A stretch of DNA of 5,197 nt from Opitutaceae bacterium (GTDB taxonomy: Bacteria > Verrucomicrobiota > Verrucomicrobiia > Opitutales > Opitutaceae), in the NCBI GenBank assembly GCA_031254955.1, contig JAIRTK010000015.1, positions 1 through 5,197 on the forward strand. The letters are read 5' to 3'. A model generated the notes under the pieces. It saw only the letters and a program-made list of their open reading frames with translations, had not been told where the DNA came from and did not search any database. This document shows, in pieces, positions 3,701 through 5,197 of this stretch (position 1 is the stretch's first letter; every line of letters starts with the position of its first letter). Made by a program: the position numbers and the translations under genes.

Positions 3701-5197
3701 CCGCCGGCACCCTCAACTGGGGCACGTCCAACGGCCACGCGCCGCATATCAACGTAAACGGCGGCATGCTCCGCGCCGACTTGCTGACAAGCCCCTGCGA
3801 TCGCAGCCAGGCGTTTATCGTGAACGGCGGCACCGCCATCATCGGCAGAATCGTCCTCCCCCGCAATCTGAGCAACAACAACGCCAACCCGGATTACTCG
3901 CTCGGTGTCATCGTCAAGAAAGGCGTCCTCCACGCGGGCGATGTCAGCATCGCGACGGGAAACTCCACCGCCAACATGTCCGTCGAGGGCGGCGAGGTGA
4001 TGGTAACCGGCGCCTTTGTCGTCGGAAACCTGAGCGCCTCGCCAGCACGCGGCGGCGTGCTCCGCGTCTCCGGAGGACGACTCACCGCCACCGACACCGT
4101 GCACGGCCTCGTCCTCAACAAGAAAAACGGCAGCAATCCCGGCACCATCTCCCGCTTCGAGATCACCGGCGGCGTCACCATATTGGAAAAAATTACCCTC
4201 GGCTACGACGACACCGTCACCGCCAACACTGCCACCGTCATCCTCAACGGCGGCGCCCTCTACCTCGGCTCTGGCGGCATCGTCAAAAACGGCGCGTCCG
4301 GTATGACCGCCACCGTCACCCTCACCAAAGGCGCTCTCGGAGCCAAGGCCGATTGGGGCAGCGCGCTGCCCATGACCCTCACTAACAGCAGCGGCGACAT
4401 CACCCTCCGCGCCGCCGACGAAGCCGGCGACCCGCACGACATCACCCTCGCCGGCGTGCTCAGTGGCTCCGGCACCATGACGAAGACCGGCGGCGGCACC
4501 CTCTCCCTCTCCGCTGCCAACACCGCCACCAGCCCCATCAACGTCCTTGCCGGCACCCTCCTCGTTAACGGCTCCCTCGCCTCTAGTAACAACGCCGTCA
4601 CCGTCGCTAGCGGCGCCTACATCGGCGGCAGCGGCATCATCAACCGCCCCGTCACGCTCCAGAATGACGCCGGCCTCGCCCTCGACGCCGGCGCCCCTCT
4701 CGCCTTCTTAGGAATACTTACGAAAAACGCCGGTGCCAAGGTGCCGCTCACCGTCGCCGGCGTGAGCGGCCCCGGCACATTCACGCTCGCCACTTTCGGC
4801 TCCACCAATCTCACCGACACCGACTTCGACGACCCCGTCACCGGCCCCGGCTGGGCCGGCACCGTGACTGTTTCCGGGAACTCGTTGGTGCTGACCGCGA
4901 CCCCCGACACGACAGCGCTCACCGCCACCATCGCCGCCGCCCAGGCCATCCTCGACGCCGCCTCCGTCGGCAACGGCCACGGCCAATACCCGCAACCCGC
5001 CCGTGACCGCCTCGCCGACGTCATCGCCGAAGCGACCGTCGTCGCCAGCCAAGGTTCGCCCACCATCGGCGCCCTCGCCGGGGCCATCGCCGCCTTGCAA
5101 ACCGCCCTCGACGGATTCGCCGACGAACAAATCGATGTGGAATTCGGCGCTCTCGACGACGCTCTCGACGACGCCGACGACCTGCTCGCCTCCGCCA
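646..5197 (+). CDS. Secreted multi-domain pectate lyase (PL1) with Ig-like, autotransporter-repeat and FIVAR-like modules; 3' end missing
   Basis: An open frame of 1,517 codons runs without a stop to the window edge, so the C-terminus is unknown. The ATG at 646 is the only plausible start: an in-frame TGA lies at 613-615 and no ATG, GTG or TTG in frame falls between them. It is followed at once by a signal peptide. The mature N-terminus (AFPGAEGFG, then NLNDSGPGSLRDAV) is the hallmark opening of bacterial PL1 pectate lyases, which cut polygalacturonate by calcium-dependent beta-elimination. Further PL1 motifs are FDHVSASWGRDE (153-164) and TRNPKVKG followed by DFTNNIIYNWG (217-237). After the lyase come a calcium-loop segment, Ig-like domains, beta-helical autotransporter-type repeats and a FIVAR-like segment. 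The protein is several times longer than a plain PL1 enzyme of roughly 350-450 residues. Codon use is strongly C-ending throughout and no frameshift is visible. Secretion and the PL1 fold are well supported; the exact substrate is inferred. Confidence 0.93.
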   Translation, partial: MIPHIRHKLTRALSAALVSSILSLVSLGAVPAFPGAEGFGAAATGGRGGEVYIVTNLNDSGPGSLRDAVSQPNRIVVFVVGGVIRVTSRIVVKNNITIAGQTAPGSGITVYGNGVSFSGASNSITRYIRFRMGINGDSGKDCIALANGHDMIFDHVSASWGRDETFSISPDSGATAERFTIQDCIIAQGLQTHSCGGLIQTDGGVSIFRSLYIDNKTRNPKVKGVNDFTNNIIYNWGGGGAYIMGDSAGRSDVNVVNNYFVGGPDTGAAPFTRGNENFHIYASGNYKDLNKNGVLDGTEIPHSEYQGIPSGIFQSTRYGYPPVTTLLTPAQAFQHVLDNAGASLVRDAVDAKFIAEAASLGTLGEQPSREDDSLLDFATVVYSTRVDTDQDGMPDDWEIAMGLDPADPADANGDYNGDGYTNIEKYINSLAPGGVQQVTITGLAPASDSGLSSTDGITNAASLTLRGTAPAGASVTITLGAATVATAVTADADGAWSAVYTPGTLSEGLYPFVATLADDPAATPSPAYFVRIDRSAPAVPEITSVVMGTVDVPPEGTITVHGTAEPGSSVSVASDAFSGGSVVFASADADGFWTALAIRNPGVTGDLSFTAQSSDTAGNTGPASDPYVIDTAITAPAITGLAPATDTGVSDSDNITSNPAFVLRGTAADGMTVSITRVGAGIAGTAIPSGGVWTLDCASLALGNGVHTFSAVATNAAGKSSAASTPLPVTLDTVVPAIASIVRHTPAAIAIIADTVVFRATFTEPVAGVDAADFTVTATGATQGTVASVQPVSDSVYDITVNGITGEGTLRLDLKSAGTVITDHAGNAAAGFTSGQTYTVRLAGSGVWVAPDEGGLWSDIEKWEGGVAAGGDGATADLGAIDIEADIDISLDAPRALGNLIFGDTDTATAAGWRIDGGAAPHTLALSTATGTSSITVNALGSGKRAVIAAPLAVAGALSKSGAGTLVLSGSTTIGGVLRVSTNSGTLAVGAGGFVDMGAQPVRLENTSRLLIDGGELRTAGTLNWGTSNGHAPHINVNGGMLRADLLTSPCDRSQAFIVNGGTAIIGRIVLPRNLSNNNANPDYSLGVIVKKGVLHAGDVSIATGNSTANMSVEGGEVMVTGAFVVGNLSASPARGGVLRVSGGRLTATDTVHGLVLNKKNGSNPGTISRFEITGGVTILEKITLGYDDTVTANTATVILNGGALYLGSGGIVKNGASGMTATVTLTKGALGAKADWGSALPMTLTNSSGDITLRAADEAGDPHDITLAGVLSGSGTMTKTGGGTLSLSAANTATSPINVLAGTLLVNGSLASSNNAVTVASGAYIGGSGIINRPVTLQNDAGLALDAGAPLAFLGILTKNAGAKVPLTVAGVSGPGTFTLATFGSTNLTDTDFDDPVTGPGWAGTVTVSGNSLVLTATPDTTALTATIAAAQAILDAASVGNGHGQYPQPARDRLADVIAEATVVASQGSPTIGALAGAIAALQTALDGFADEQIDVEFGALDDALDDADDLLASA
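742..1785 (+). other. PL1 pectate lyase domain (about residues 33-380)
   Basis: This is the catalytic parallel beta-helix. The family-typical opening (FPGAEGFG...TGGRGGEVYIVTNL) leads into NNITIAGQTAPG (94-105) and RYIRFRMG (126-133). FDHVSASWGRDE (153-164) matches the DH...S.SW..DE segment, which supplies acidic residues near the calcium and active site. R218 in the sequence TRNPKVKG corresponds by motif (RxPxxR) to the catalytic arginine of PL1 enzymes, here with K223 in the last position where arginine is usual. IIYNWGGGGAYIMGDS (232-247) is the usual following beta-helix turn. The loop DLNKNGVLDGTE (288-299) fits an EF-hand calcium loop. Domain limits are approximate. Family assignment is firm; activity and substrate range are not shown by sequence alone. 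Confidence 0.9.
1801..1935 (+). other. Aspartate-rich calcium-binding segment after the lyase (residues 386-430)
   Basis: DTDQDGMPDDWE (387-398) follows the DxDxDGxxDxxE pattern of thrombospondin type 3-like calcium loops. It is followed by GLDPADPADANG and then DYNGDGYTNIE (414-424), a dockerin-like or EF-hand-like loop. This pair, ending in a YTNIEKYINSL-type helix, is a common C-terminal addition to bacterial PL1 enzymes. It probably stabilises the end of the catalytic domain with calcium. A cohesin partner is not implied, because the segment lacks the full duplicated dockerin layout. Confidence 0.75.
1957..3168 (+). other. Tandem bacterial Ig-like domains (about residues 438-841)
   Basis: Four beta-sandwich-like units of about 95-105 residues can be traced: 438-540, 541-636, 637-739 and 740-841. 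Units 1 and 3 open almost identically (ITGLAPA-D-G, then a D-IT motif, then LRGTA). Units 1-3 show the LRGTA or VHGTA strand, the 'ADADG-W' turn and the final 'DTAGN' or 'NAAGK' strand typical of Bap-type Ig-like repeats of large surface proteins. Unit 4 has the pattern TFTEPVAGVDAADFTV...GEGTLRLDL...ITDHAGNAA, a related Ig-like type often seen near the end of such arrays. They probably act as a spacer or adhesive stalk between enzyme and anchor. Exact family names would need a profile search. Confidence 0.7.
3181..4905 (+). other. Autotransporter-associated beta-strand repeat region (about residues 846-1420)
   Basis: The region opens with a tryptophan-rich cap (GVWVAPDEGGLWSDIEKWEGG, spread over 846-866) and the segment LDAPRALGNLIFGDTDT (891-907), a common lead-in to autotransporter-associated repeats in Verrucomicrobiota proteins. 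Two clear repeats of the type L-K-G-GTL-LS occur: LSKSGAGTLVLSG (958-970) and MTKTGGGTLSLSAANT (1278-1293), the second followed by GTLLVNG (1303-1309) and a GGSGII turn. Between them lie about eight coil-like units centred on a GG pair. The region is predicted to be a long beta-helix or solenoid on the cell surface. A translocator beta-barrel is not visible because the gene runs out of the window. Confidence 0.75.
4906..5196 (+). other. FIVAR-like helical module, with the start of a second copy (residues 1421-1517)
   Basis: The composition switches from beta-rich, Gly/Thr-rich sequence to alanine-rich amphipathic helices. Residues 1421-1491 fit the FIVAR pattern: a first helix (ALTATIAAAQAILDAA), a GQYP turn at 1446-1449, a second helix (ARDRLADVIAEATVVA) and a third (LAGAIAALQTALDGF). 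After a linker, VEFGALDDALDDADDLLASA (1498-1517) looks like the first helix of another copy, cut by the window edge. FIVAR modules occur in extracellular carbohydrate-active and surface proteins, probably as binding or spacer parts. The match is by eye. Confidence 0.6.
5149..5172 (+). repeat. Perfect 12-bp tandem duplication inside the coding region
   Basis: GCTCTCGACGAC is present twice head to tail (5149-5160 and 5161-5172), in frame, giving ALDDALDD (1502-1509). It continues as GCCGACGAC, so the helix is unusually acidic. This looks like a recent in-frame slippage duplication in the second FIVAR-like segment. Confidence 0.7.

Noticed and set aside
3520..4437. A 305-codon minus-strand open frame, and other overlapping frames within 646-5197
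   Set aside because: They have the same Gly/Ala/Asp-rich or Pro/Ser/Thr-rich shadow composition, no domain match, and conflict with a well-supported gene across the whole stretch.

Overview
The window is high-GC DNA with one long, incomplete gene on the + strand (646 to the right edge) preceded by about 645 bases of non-coding DNA rich in repeats and hairpins. The protein combines a secreted family 1 pectate lyase, Ig-like modules, autotransporter-associated beta-strand repeats and a FIVAR-like helical module. With strong C/G third-position bias, no clear Shine-Dalgarno sequence and short dispersed-looking GC hairpins in the intergenic DNA, this suggests a Verrucomicrobiota bacterium, most likely Opitutaceae or a close relative. 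That placement is inferred from remembered family style, not from a database search.

Layout. Positions 17-288 form one large imperfect inverted repeat. Its outer ends carry two related small GC hairpins in opposite orientation, and its inner arms are a pyrimidine tract (about 97-139) facing a purine tract (about 171-212). This resembles a REP doublet (REPIN) or MITE-like non-coding element. Positions 317-356 hold a 14-pair stem-loop with two G-U pairs, and 370-387 a second small perfect hairpin. Positions 388-462 hold a 20-bp-period array whose core CGGAC-T-GTCCG is a perfect short palindrome; two exact 18-bp units are flanked by degenerate ones. Positions 463-645 are the leader before the gene, with two further 11-bp palindromes (493-503, 591-601) but no convincing sigma-70 promoter or ribosome binding site.

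The gene encodes at least 1,517 residues and has no stop in the window. In order: Sec signal peptide (1-32), PL1 pectate lyase beta-helix (33 to about 380), aspartate-rich calcium-loop segment (386-430), about four Ig-like domains (438-841), a W-rich cap and long beta-helical region with two clear autotransporter-associated repeats (846-1420), and FIVAR-like helical module(s) (1421 to the edge). The likely role is an extracellular or surface-held enzyme that cleaves pectate-like polysaccharide, with the downstream modules as spacer, display or binding parts. The C-terminal anchor (beta-barrel, PEP-CTERM or other) lies beyond the window.

I found no RNA gene, CRISPR array, transposase gene or recognisable defence system. 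The most unusual parts are the composite palindrome, the palindromic 20-bp array upstream of the lyase, and the multi-module architecture of the lyase itself.
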